This document shows, piece after piece, positions 55,936-64,000 of a stretch of 64,000 nt of DNA (position 1 is the stretch's first letter; each line of letters starts with the position of its first letter). Below the pieces are notes generated by a model. The model was not told the origin of the DNA, searched no databases, and was given only the letters and a program-made list of their open reading frames with translations. Source of the DNA: AP-15 sp963772965. GTDB taxonomy: Bacteria; Pseudomonadota; Alphaproteobacteria; ATCC43930; CGMCC-115725. Where the stretch lies: the NCBI GenBank assembly GCA_963772965.1, contig CAVYZU010000011.1, positions 558,001 through 622,000 of the forward strand. Reading direction: 5' to 3'. Made by a program: the position numbers and the translations under genes.

Positions 55936-58677
55936 GTGGGTCGCGTGCAATGCACGGGGGCGCAGCGGGTGGCCGGGCGGGACGTCTTTCTCAGCTACAG
56001 CCACAGCGATCTTGCGGCGGCGGAGGCGCTGCACGACCGCTTATTGCTGCGGGGGTTGTCTGTCTTCTTCGACAAGACCGAGCTGCATGCGGGCGATCGC
56101 TGGCTCGACCGGCTGCAGGCGGCGGTAGACAGGTGCGGGGCGTTTGTCGTCCTCGTCGGCCGGGACGGCGTGGCGCGGTGGGTGGCTGCTGAGACGCAGG
56201 CGGCGCTTGACCGGCATTTTGGGGCACGCGGGGCCGGCGACCGGCTGCCGATCTTTCCGGTCCTCATCGACGGGACCGGCGCCGATGCGCTACCGGCGTT
56301 CCTCCGGCTGTTTCAGGCGACGGCGTGGGACAGCGCCTCGCCGCCGGGTGAACCGCTTCTCGCCGCCATCCGTGACCGGACGGTGCTGAAGACCGAGGCG
56401 AAACCCCTCAAGGGACCGCCGTTTGTCGGCCTCGCCGCCTTCCGCACGGATCAGGCCCACTTGTTCTTTGGCCGGCAGCAGGAGACGTTGTCGGCGCTGG
56501 CCTGCTTCGACACACGCCCCGGTCACGCCGCCATCCGTTGGCTCGAGATCAACGGCACGTCCGGCTCGCTCAAGTCGTCCTTGATGCTGGCGGGGTTGTT
56601 ACCGCTGATCGACCAGGGCTGGCTGTGGCCGCGCACCGGCGTCGCGCGCTGGCAGCGGATCGGGCCGATGCTGCCGGGGGCGCGGCCGATCGAGCTGCTG
56701 GCTGAGAGCCTGGCGCGCGCGTTCAAGGATGCGCGGATGGCCAATTTGATCGACGAGCTGGCGCGCGGCGAAGACGGACTGCGGTATTGACTGCGCGAGC
56801 GCAAGGCGGACGACACCGCCTTCCTGCTTGCCATCGACCAGTTCGAGGAGCTGTTCACCTTTGCCGAGGCCAAAGAGCGGTGGCGGTTCGACCGGGTGCT
56901 GGCCGCCGCACTCGCTGATCCCGACTGCCCGCTGTTCGTGCTATCCACGGTCCGCGCCGACTTCCTCGACCGCTTTGGCGAGGGTGCGCCGGAGCTGACC
57001 CGCGTCCTCAATCAGGTCGGCAAGCGCTGGACATTGGCGTCGATTGGCGAGGCAGGTCTCCGAGAAATGATTGACGGTCCGGCCCGGCTCGCCGGCCTCA
57101 ATGTCGACGAGGTGCGCGAGGCAATGCTGGCCGAGGCGTGCGGCGAGCCGGGGGCGCTGCCATTGGTCGAGAATGGCCTCGACTGGCTGTGGCAGCGGCG
57201 CGACAAGGGCCGCCTCAGCGGCAGATTGTTCACCGAGCAGGGCGGGCTCGCCGCCTCCTCAGCCGATCGGCAGACGATTTGCTGGATGGACTGGGCGGCA
57301 GCAGGAACGGGCGTTGGAGCTACTGTTCCGGCTGGTCAAGGTGGATTTGGAGGGCGGTCGGCATGCTCGGCAGCGGATTGGCCGCCAAGAGGCGATAGCA
57401 ATCGCCGGCGGCGGTGAGGCGGGTCTCGCGGTGGTCAACCGCCTTTCCGGCCAGCGGCAGCCGGGCGGTGGCAGGCAGGCGGGACCGCTCCGGCTGATCA
57501 CCGTTGGCGACAACGGCGCCGTCAACCTGATCCACGAGACGCTGATCCGCAGCAAGGGTCTCGATGCCGCCGGCAAGCCGCAACCATACTGGCCGATCTT
57601 GTGGGACTACATCGAGCAACAAAAGGAACGGGCGGCATGGCACGAACGACTCCGCTTGGACATGCAGACGTGGTTGGAGAGTGGGAAGGCGCCCGGGTTT
57701 CAGTGGTCGCATGAGCGGGTACGGGAACTGCACAGGATGCTGCAAAAGCCGGGTCCGAGATTTGATCTCGATGCTGGCGAAGATGAATTTCTTGGCCCGA
57801 TCGATGCGGATGCCATGGTAGCGGAACTGGATCGACCAGAGACAACGCACAAGCGCCGGCTCTTGATCGGCGAGCGCCTTGCCGTCCTGGGCGATCCGCG
57901 CCCGGGCGTCGGCGTCGACGAACGGGGTACGCCGCGGATTGACTGGCGGCCGGTAAACGGCGGCGAGGTGACATCTCGATCCTGTCCGATCCCAACGATC
58001 CGTACTCGGAGGTCAACAAGAGGATGCGCCAGCGCGTGCAATCCTTCCGGATTGCTCGTTACCCAGTCACCGTCAGCCAGTATCGTGCCTTCCTCGACGC
58101 CGAGGATGGTTGGTGCGATCAGGCGTGGTGGGGAAATGATCTTTATCGCGACCCAGACGGCACGACATACGAGTTCGGCCGTTTCGGCAACCATCCGGCA
58201 GTCTTTGTCAGCTGGTTCGATGCGGTGGCATTCTGCCGCTGGCTAGGCCGGCGGGTCAGCCTCGATATATGTCTACCGGACGAGTGGCAGTGGCAGCTGG
58301 CGGCGACGGGCGGCGATGATCAGAATCTCTATCCGTGGGGCGCCGATTGGGACGCAAGACAGGAGCCCTGGCGTGGGAATACCTTGGAGAGCCGACTGGG
58401 CCAGGCAACGGCCGTCGGAATGTACCCGGCTGGCGCCACGATCGGGCAAGCGGCAATCCTCGACATGGGTGGCACGGTTTGGGAGTGGTGTCTTACCAAA
58501 TTCGATCGTCCCGAAGAGAGCCGCGCGCATGCCGACGATTTCGATTCCCGTGTGATGCGCGGCGGTTCATCGCTCAACCTCCAGGTCTTCGCGCGCTCGG
58601 CCAGCCGCGACTGGGGAAGCCCGGAGCCTCGGTACACCCACCTCGGTTTTCGGGTTGTGTGTGTCGCGTATCCCTGA
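55936..58677 (+). pseudogene. TIR-nSTAND-FGE/CLec fusion protein, defence-type (stop codon and frameshifts)
   Basis: Three domains in order. TIR_2: DVFLSYSHSDLAAAEALHDR, with WVAAE as the W-x-x-x-E site of NADase-type TIRs. nSTAND NTPase: NGTSGSLKSSLMLAGLLP, where the P-loop Gly before Lys is Leu, then LLAIDQFEELFTFAEAKE (Walker B) and STVRADFLDRF. C-terminal FGE-sulfatase/CLec domain: ARYPVTVSQYRAFLDAEDGW, VSWFDAVAFCRWLGRR, GGTVWEWCLTKFD, VMRGGSSLNLQVFARSASRD, LGFRVVC; the two catalytic Cys of true FGEs are absent, so binding rather than catalysis is likely. TGA at 56788-56790 replaces Trp (GLRY-stop-LRER); frame changes occur near 57265-57310 and near 57975. It is thus not expressed whole. 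The start is a GTG. Confidence 0.82.
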
Positions 58678-58897
58678 GCGCTGACCACTGGAAGCGCCGC
58701 GTCCCGGGGCGATGTTCAGCGGGGCGGATGACGAGGCCGTCGAGGACGTGGCGGCGCAATTCCCAGCTCTCGGGTGTGGGCGACATGGGTGATCCGCCCC
58801 TGGATGCTGGAAAACTCGTCTAATTAAGTTCGAGCTATTGTCGGCGGCAACCGCTCTTCATGTCTACCGGGCATGAAACATCGAGAGCTTCCCGAAG

Positions 58898-59822
58898 TCA
58901 GTCTAGCACGCGCTGTTCATTCACTAGGATATCCGTCACCGCTGCCATTAGCCGTCCGGCGTCGTCTTCCGTCCCAATAGTGATGCGCAGAAAGGACGAC
59001 GTGCGCGGCTTGTTGAAATGCCGCACCAGCACCGCGTATTTGCGCAACGCCGCCGCAAAATCCGACCCGCCTTTCGCTGGATGGCTGGCGAAGACGAAAT
59101 TTACGCCCAAGGCAATGACCAAACCGAGCCTGATCAGCTCCCGCGTCATTGCTTCGCATCCTGCAACCACCCTGGCGCAGCACTGGCGAAAATAGGCTTC
59201 GTCGCTAACCGAGCCGTCGCGCCTGCTTGGGCGACGCGGCCGAGTGGTAGGAATTGAACCCGTCTTTCACGCGGCGCAGCGCCTGGGTAAGTCCTACGTC
59301 GCCGAGCACATAGTCGACGCACAAGCCGGCCAGGGCGCGCGATTTCCACATGGTCTGCACGATCGGCAACTTCAAATGATCGGCGATCAGCGGAATTACG
59401 CTCTCACCTCTCGACCTTGACGCGCATTCCGCCGCCCGGCGGCACGGTCTCGTAGATGAGGCCCAACAATTGTGCCCACACCGAATGGAAGCGGTAGATG
59501 ACCTGCAAACATCAGCGGCTTTGGCTGTTTCAAGAGCGCGGCGGAAGCGTGCGCGAGCACTTCGTCCGAACCATCGCCGATGAACACCTATTCGGGCTTC
59601 ACGCCGTGATGGGCGTCAAGCACCTCGGGCAGCTCCGTTTTTCTCGGGATCGGATAAAGCCGTAGTGTGTCGGTAGGGGCGTGTAGCATCGCTTCCAGTG
59701 CGAGAGGCAGGGGCCGAATGGGCTTTCGTTGGTGTTGAATTTTACCAGATTGAGCATGCGCGGCTCTCGCCGGGCACCTAGGGCGACAGCTCACGCGTGA
59801 TCTGGCTCCAGAACGGGTTCAT
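58898..59822 (-). pseudogene. Histidinol-phosphate aminotransferase-like pseudogene
   Basis: PLP-dependent class I/II aminotransferase remains, multiply broken. From the ATG at 59822: NPFWSQITRELSP then TAG at 59778-59780 where Tyr is expected (SPYVPGE), then in other frames LNLVKFNTNE, PFGPLPLALEAMLHAPTDTL, VFIGDGSDEVLAHASAALLK and QPKPLMF. The C-terminal part from 59170 reads NFVFASHPAKGGSDFAAALR, VRHFNKPRTSSFLRITIGTE. The order is that of HisC, but the PLP-lysine region around 59200-59390 is damaged. At least four frame changes plus one stop. A functional hisC would be needed elsewhere in a prototroph. Confidence 0.72.
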
Positions 59823-60315
59823 CAGGGCGACCGGGTCGGGGTCAAGCGGCGGCTTATATCCCAAGGCTAGCTTCACCGGCCAGTGGCTGCTTCCGGCGCC
59901 GAGCTCCGGTGCGACTAGGTGCGGCTGGCACCTCAAGTTGCCCATTGCCGGCGCGGGAGAGGAACGGCTAGGTCGGGTGGAAAGGCGGGCACTTGCAACA
60001 GATTCCTATGCGAGCTACCTGATCCGTCGCCAAGGCTGGTGCACAGCGTTGAGTTCCGCACCTTTGATATCAGCCGGCTGGATACCTCCAATACCCAAGT
60101 TGTCTGGTCGTGAAGGGCTGGGCATTCGGCTGTGGCCGTAACCGGTTGGCTAAAGCGGTCGATGTGCCGATGCGCGGCCGGCTTGGTTAGCGAGGTGTTT
60201 TTTTGGGGTCAGGTTGGGGTGGTCTGGACCGCCAGCCAGACCATCCGCGGCATGTTATGGGATGGACGCCTCCCGCTTCCCGGCCACGATGAGTGGTCAA
60301 GCAATGGAGGCAGAT
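59823..60315. other. Non-coding stretch upstream of the IS110-type transposase
   Basis: About 490 bases with no gene I can support. An open plus-strand reading at 59797-60141 (114 codons) has no sensible sequence. The right part contains GC-rich and AGG-rich bases that could be the end of the IS110 element, but no inverted repeat was picked out. Confidence 0.4.
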
Positions 60316-61319
60316 ATGACGTTTGATTTGCTGGCTATCGACCTTGGAAAGCAGTCGTTCCACCTTCACGGCGTATGCAGCGACGGGGTCGTCCTGTCAC
60401 GAAAGGTCAGCCGGGGGAAATTGTTTGCTGTCGTGACCGAGCTCGCCCCGTTGAGCATCGCCATGGAGGCCTATCCTAGCGCGCATTACTGGGGACGGCG
60501 TTTTCAGGAGATCGGCCGTCACGTACGGCTGATCCATCCTCGTTTTGTTAAGCCGTTCGTTCGCGGAGCAAAGAACGACGCTGTCGATGCTGAGGCGATC
60601 TTCGAGGCGGCCAGCCGTCCCACAATGCGTTTTGTGCCGGTGAAAACGGCCGTTCAACAGGATCTTCAAGCCGTACATCGGGTTCGCGAGCGCCTGGTTT
60701 GCCAGCGCACATCTCTGATCAACCAGGTTCGCGGTCTGCTGGCCGAATATGGCATCGTTCTACCCAAAGGGCCTTCGCGGCTGGCCGCAGAGGGACCGGC
60801 AGCGGTGGTGGACGCAGCGCTGTCCGATCTTGCGCGTGAGCTGTTTGCCGACCTGTTCGATCAGTTGCGCGGCCTTGACCAGCGTATCAAAGCATTGGAT
60901 GCGCGCCTCGTGGAGATTTTCCGGGAGAACGCAGCAAGCCGACGCTTGGCGACCCTACCTGGAGTCGGTCCCATCATCGCGACCGCGCTGGTAGCCAGCA
61001 TTCGCCATGGAGGACATTTCCGTAGCGGCCGCGAGCTTGCCGCCTGGATTGGGCTCGTACCGCGACAGCACACAAGGGGGGTAAGCCGAGGCTTGGCGGA
61101 ATTGGCAGGCAAGCCAATCACTACTTGCGTTGCCAGATGATACACGGCGCTCGCTCAGTCGCTTTTTCGCACATCCGGGCGGAACGACGTACGCTCTAAG
61201 TGGCTGCAGGCTCTGGTTATCCGGCGCGGGTTCAACCGAGCGGTCGTAGCGCTCGCCAACAAAACAGCCCGGATCGCCTGGGCCTTAGTCACGCGACAGG
61301 AGATCTACAGGGCAGCTTG
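60316..61319 (+). pseudogene. IS110-family transposase, C-terminus degraded
   Basis: Starts MTFDLLAIDLGKQSFHLHG at 60316 with AGATATG context and an upstream GGAGG. The DEDD motifs include AIDLG, MEAYPSAHYWGRRFQEIG and NDAVDAEAIFEAASRP; the C-terminal half has LATLPGVGPIIATALVASI and ELAAWIGLVPRQHT. It then breaks: the native run to a glycine-rich segment is replaced by a stop at 61138-61140. Family-like sequence returns in another frame from about 61198 (WLQALVIRRGFNRAVVALAN, KTARIAWALVTRQEIYRAA) to a stop at 61319. This copy and the one in mod are different subgroups. Confidence 0.78.
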
Positions 61320-61503
61320 AGAGACCAAACCGCACTGTGCGGTTATGCATGCGAGGTGAACTGTGATGGCGCGTCGGTACGGACCGCAGCTCCCAAACCT
61401 GATCGTCTACAAGCCCCAGGCGGCCGATCATGTTATGAGGTCAAGAGTGGCGGATACCCATCAGGCCAGGAGCATGATGGCTCCAATAGTAGGCAGGATA
61501 GAT

Positions 61504-62609
61504 TTAGGCATCCAATGCCGCGAAAGCCCGACAGATCATCTTGCGCGGGAGGCGTCCATAGATTGTAGACGAGGTTGGCCAAGCCGATCTTGGTTGTTGC
61601 TCGGGCGGGGCCGATGGTGCAGATGAACAGGGCCATTGGCCCCTTCTGGCGGGCGAAGACGTGCTCGACGGCCGAGCGCACCGCCGGTTTGCGGGCATTG
61701 ACCCGGGCGGTGCGGCGTGACATCGGCCGGCCCCATGGGGTTTCTTGCGATGGATTTGCGAGCGCAGCAGGCGGCCGGCGAGGAATTTCTCATTGGCCTT
61801 TGAGCGATAGGCGGTGTCGGCCCAGACGTCGCTGGCGGTATTGTCCCGGTCGATCATCTCGGGCAGCAACGCCCAGTCGTGGCGCGCCGCATCGGTGACC
61901 GTCCAGCCACGGATCAGGCGATGCCGGCGATCGATGCCGATATGGTTCTTGTAGCTGTTACCGCCGCTGTAATTCTGACCCAGACCGCCGACTGAAAGCT
62001 GACCCAGACTTAGCGTGGTCCTCTCGTAACCGGAGGGGGCCGGATGGTCGGGAAGGAGGCGGCATTGGAGATCTGGGTATTGCATCGGCACGGCAAAGGG
62101 ATACGGGAGATCGCGCGCGGGAGACAGGCAGCTCGCGGAACACGGTGCGGCGGTATTTGCGGGACGAATCAGCGACGCGATACCGGCCCCGGCCGCCGCG
62201 AGCGCCGCGTTAAAGCGCTCGAACAACCTCGATCGCCGGCTTGCCCACATCCTGGCCCGCGTCAGCGCTTCGCGAAAGAGCCAGATCGTGTTGGCGTCCG
62301 GCACCGGGTCGTGCAAGGCCAGGCCGACAAACCGCATAAACGACAGCCTGTCCTGCAGCTGATATTCGGTCTGGTCGTCGGACAGCGTGTACAAGGTCTG
62401 CAGCACCAGCACCTTGAACATGAGCACCGCGTCGGATGGCGGCCGTCCGCCCTTGGCCCGATCCGAGCGCGGCAGCGCCTGTTCCAGACCCTCGCGACAC
62501 AATTCGAAATCGATGACTTGCGCAGCCGTTCCAGCGGATCACCGGCCGCCGACCACGCCCTCGTCCGCTCCTCGCCATCAAAAAATCCCGGTTGCCCCGC
62601 CACGGCCAA
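61504..62609 (-). pseudogene. IS5-family transposase pseudogene, split by an IS21 fragment
   Basis: The reading begins MAVAGQPGFFDGEERTRAWS at 62609, with a lost base near 62520; the next frame gives LCREGLEQALPRSDRAKGGR then MFKVLVLQTLYTLSDDQTEY. After RLFERFNAALAAAG at about 62200 foreign sequence intrudes to about 61967. Then transposase homology resumes: KNHIGIDRRHRLIRGWTVTD, SDVWADTAYRSKANEKFLAG, and, in another frame, ARKPAVRSAVEHVFARQKGP. So it is interrupted by another element and carries at least two frame changes. Confidence 0.78.
61967..62185 (+). mobile_element. IS21-family left end with start of istA
   Basis: The plus strand contains the subterminal repeats CTGACCCAGACCGCC and GCTGACCCAGACT, typical of IS21 ends, followed by an ATG at 62044 and MVGKEAALEIWVLHRHGKGI then REIARG, the helix-turn-helix start of IstA. 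A frame change follows, and in another frame RYLRDESATRYRPRPP continues the istA reading. The rest of IstA and IstB are absent. It sits inside the IS5-family transposase pseudogene. Exact borders are approximate. Confidence 0.65.
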
Positions 62610-62663
62610 TCCCCCGCATCCCCCAATCGCAGAAGCGGGCGATTCGTCATCAAAACCAACTAG

Positions 62664-63501
62664 GGTCCAGACTCAATCATAGCCACCAGTTGATGACAGC
62701 GGCGAGGGCTACGGCAGCGGCGAAGTTGGCGGCGAGCTTGTCGTAGCGGGTGGCGATGCGGCGCCAGTCTTTGAGGCGGCCGAACATTCGTTCGATCAAG
62801 TTGCGCAGCTTGTCGGTCTGGGGATCGAACGGATGAAGATGTTTGCGGGCGGGGTTGTTGGGAATGACCGGGCGGGTGCCACGCTCGATCAGAAATAGCC
62901 GCGGCCGATCGCTATCATAGGCGCCATCGGCGGCGCACAGCCGGCCTGGCGGCAGCGGTTTGAGCAGGCCGCGAGCGATCGGCGCATCGCCGCGCTGCCC
63001 GGGGTTACGGCGAACGCCACGGGACGACCGCAACCACCGACAACAGCATGGATTTTTGTCTTTCGCCCGCCGCGCGAGCGGCCGATCGCCTGGAGCTCGG
63101 CCCCCCTTTTCCGCCGGCCGCCGAGCGATGCGCCTTGGCGATGGTGCTGTCGATCATCTGGATGCCGCCGGGATCGACGGTCACCAGCGCGGTGAACAAT
63201 TGTCGCCAGATCCCGCGGCGCGCCCAGCGATGAAAGCGATTGTAGATCGTCGTCGGCGGACCGTAGACCGCCGGGCAATCCTGCCACCGGCACCCGACCT
63301 TGAGCACGTGGATAATGCCGCTGATGATCCGACGATCGTCCTTGCGATGTGCCCCCGGTTGGTTGGTCGGCAACAGCGGCGCGATCACCACCCATTGCCG
63401 ATCGTCGAGCCAGAACTCCCCCGTCATGATCCAAGCCCCCGAAGTTTCCAGCTTGAATCACAGCTATTGCGTCATGTCAATCACTTGATTGAGTTTGGAG
63501 C
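62664..63501 (-). mobile_element. IS427-group (IS5 family) insertion sequence with CTAG duplications
   Basis: The element is 838 bases. Ends GGTCCAGACTCAATCA (62664) and, inverted, GCTCCAAACTCAATCA (63501) match at 14 of 16 positions. CTAG flanks both sides (62660-62663 and 63502-63505), the duplication expected for the group. It carries a transposase in two or more frames. The right flank supplies the TAG that ends the IS630 reading next door. Confidence 0.85.
62677..63427 (-). CDS. IS427-type transposase, orfA/orfB with frameshift (one additional frame break)
   Basis: orfA from the ATG at 63427: MTGEFWLDDRQWVVIAPLLP then CRWQDCPAVYGPPTTIYNRF and IQMIDSTIAKAHRSAAGGKG (first catalytic Asp in IDST). 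The frame then moves at AAAAGGGGGG (63103-63112), a slippery run fit for programmed -1 shifting, to AELQAIGRSRGGRKTKIHAV. A second, unprogrammed-looking change near 62998 (CCCCGGGCAGCGC) leads to QRGDAPIARGLLKPLPPG, ADGAYDSDRP and NLIERMFGRLKDWRRIATRY. One base missing near 62998 explains the second change. So it may be defective, or carry a consensus error. Confidence 0.75.
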
Positions 63502-63970
63502 CTAGTGGTCTGACGCGATCACTTGGTGCCCACGATTGACCTTCTCGATGATGCGGTCGGGGTCGGCGGTCCAGACGAAAGGTTTGGGCTTGCGGTTGTG
63601 CTCGCCGAGATAGCGATTAATCGCGGCCTGCAGGTCGACCAGCGAGTGGAAGACGCCGCGTTGCAAGCGCCGGCGGGTCAGCGTGGCAAAAAAGCCTTCG
63701 ACTGCATTGGCCCAAGAGCACGAGGTCGGGGTGAAGTGAAAGGTCCAGCGCGGATGGCGCGCGAGCCAGGCGCGCACCCCGGCGCAGGTGTTTCGTCTCG
63801 GAAGGTTGGCGCGACAGCACTCGGCTATGGTATGCGATCGAATGGTTGGAACGGCGGCTACGAGAAGAGGCGCAGCTCGTCCCGGTAGTCCATGGGAGGG
63901 ACCTGCGCGCCCGCGCCGCGATCGTCGCGGGTCTGGCGGTGCGGCGCGTGGGAGGGGCCTGTGGACCCAC
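63502..63970 (-). pseudogene. IS630-family transposase C-terminal remnant
   Basis: The open piece from 63777 reads VRAWLARHPRWTFHFTPTS-like RAWLARHPRWTFHFTPTSC, then SWANAVEGFFATLTRRRLQR and LQAAINRYLGEHNRKPKPFV, the DDE_3 end of IS630 transposases with the catalytic Glu in NAVEGFF. The stop comes from the neighbouring IS427 target site. Upstream to 63970 the frame is broken; DNLPRRN-like sequence in another frame recalls the second Asp region. The rest lies beyond the window or is lost. Confidence 0.7.
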
Positions 63971-64000
63971 CGGGGCGAGGGTCTCCCGGACGCGACCCCG

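Noticed and set aside
58024..58900. Diversity-generating retroelement using the CLec domain as target
   Set aside because: No reverse transcriptase, Avd or template repeat is seen in the window; only the fold is suggestive.
59797..60141. 114-codon plus-strand reading
   Set aside because: No protein-like pattern, and it overlaps the antisense start of the hisC-like pseudogene.
39722..64000. attL/attR repeat of the tRNA-Gly 3' end within the window
   Set aside because: Reading by eye found no second copy of the TTCGAATCCC...GCTCCA end; cannot be excluded beyond the window.

Overview
The window looks like chromosomal DNA of a GC-rich alphaproteobacterium, possibly Rhodospirillales- or Hyphomicrobiales-like; the order cannot be fixed from sequence alone. 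The gene order lptF-lptG-lptD-surA-pdxA-rsmA beside pepA-holC-ndk, the trx-LON-Trm112-DUF971 operon, and fdxA/carD/rpoH close together are all alphaproteobacterial in style.

Region 1 (1-39.8 kb) is core genome. It holds LPS transport and outer-membrane biogenesis (lptFGD, surA), PLP synthesis (pdxA), rRNA dimethylation (rsmA), an ArnT-like glycosyltransferase, pepA-holC-ndk, an O-antigen-ligase-like gene, a luciferase-like oxidoreductase and an SMR transporter. A stress and redox block follows (TerB, FdxA, CarD, a phosphoesterase, RpoH), then two SDRs with an orphan UgpC-type ATPase, a ClC channel, a DevCA-like exporter whose ATPase carries a cNMP-binding domain, glnE-bcp-DUF455, a cNMP-gated K+ channel, a 4,6-dehydratase-type polysaccharide enzyme and prolyl-tRNA editing. 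Five of these genes (surA, the O-antigen ligase, an SDR, the exporter ATPase and bcp) read as homologous in two frames, and each span is 3n+1 long. Either the consensus has single-base insertion errors or these genes carry real lesions.

Region 2 (39.8-64 kb) starts just after a tRNA-Gly(GCC) and is an accessory island full of broken genes and transposons. In order it holds: a helicase remnant; a complete IS5-family element with CTAG duplications; an unknown 267-aa gene; a type III-like restriction-modification operon (res, small ORF, mod) killed by four TAG codons, a frameshift and an IS110-type insertion inside mod; a terminase small-subunit remnant; a ModA-like binding protein divergent from a winged-helix/TPR regulator; an IS91-type transposase with a tyrosine recombinase; a TIR-nSTAND-FGE/CLec fusion pseudogene; a hisC pseudogene; and a stack of IS110, IS5, IS21, IS427 and IS630 remnants.

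The most interesting points are the TIR-STAND-CLec fusion, the reconstructed mod gene with its unknown downstream partner, and the contrast between one intact IS5 element and the decayed genes around it.
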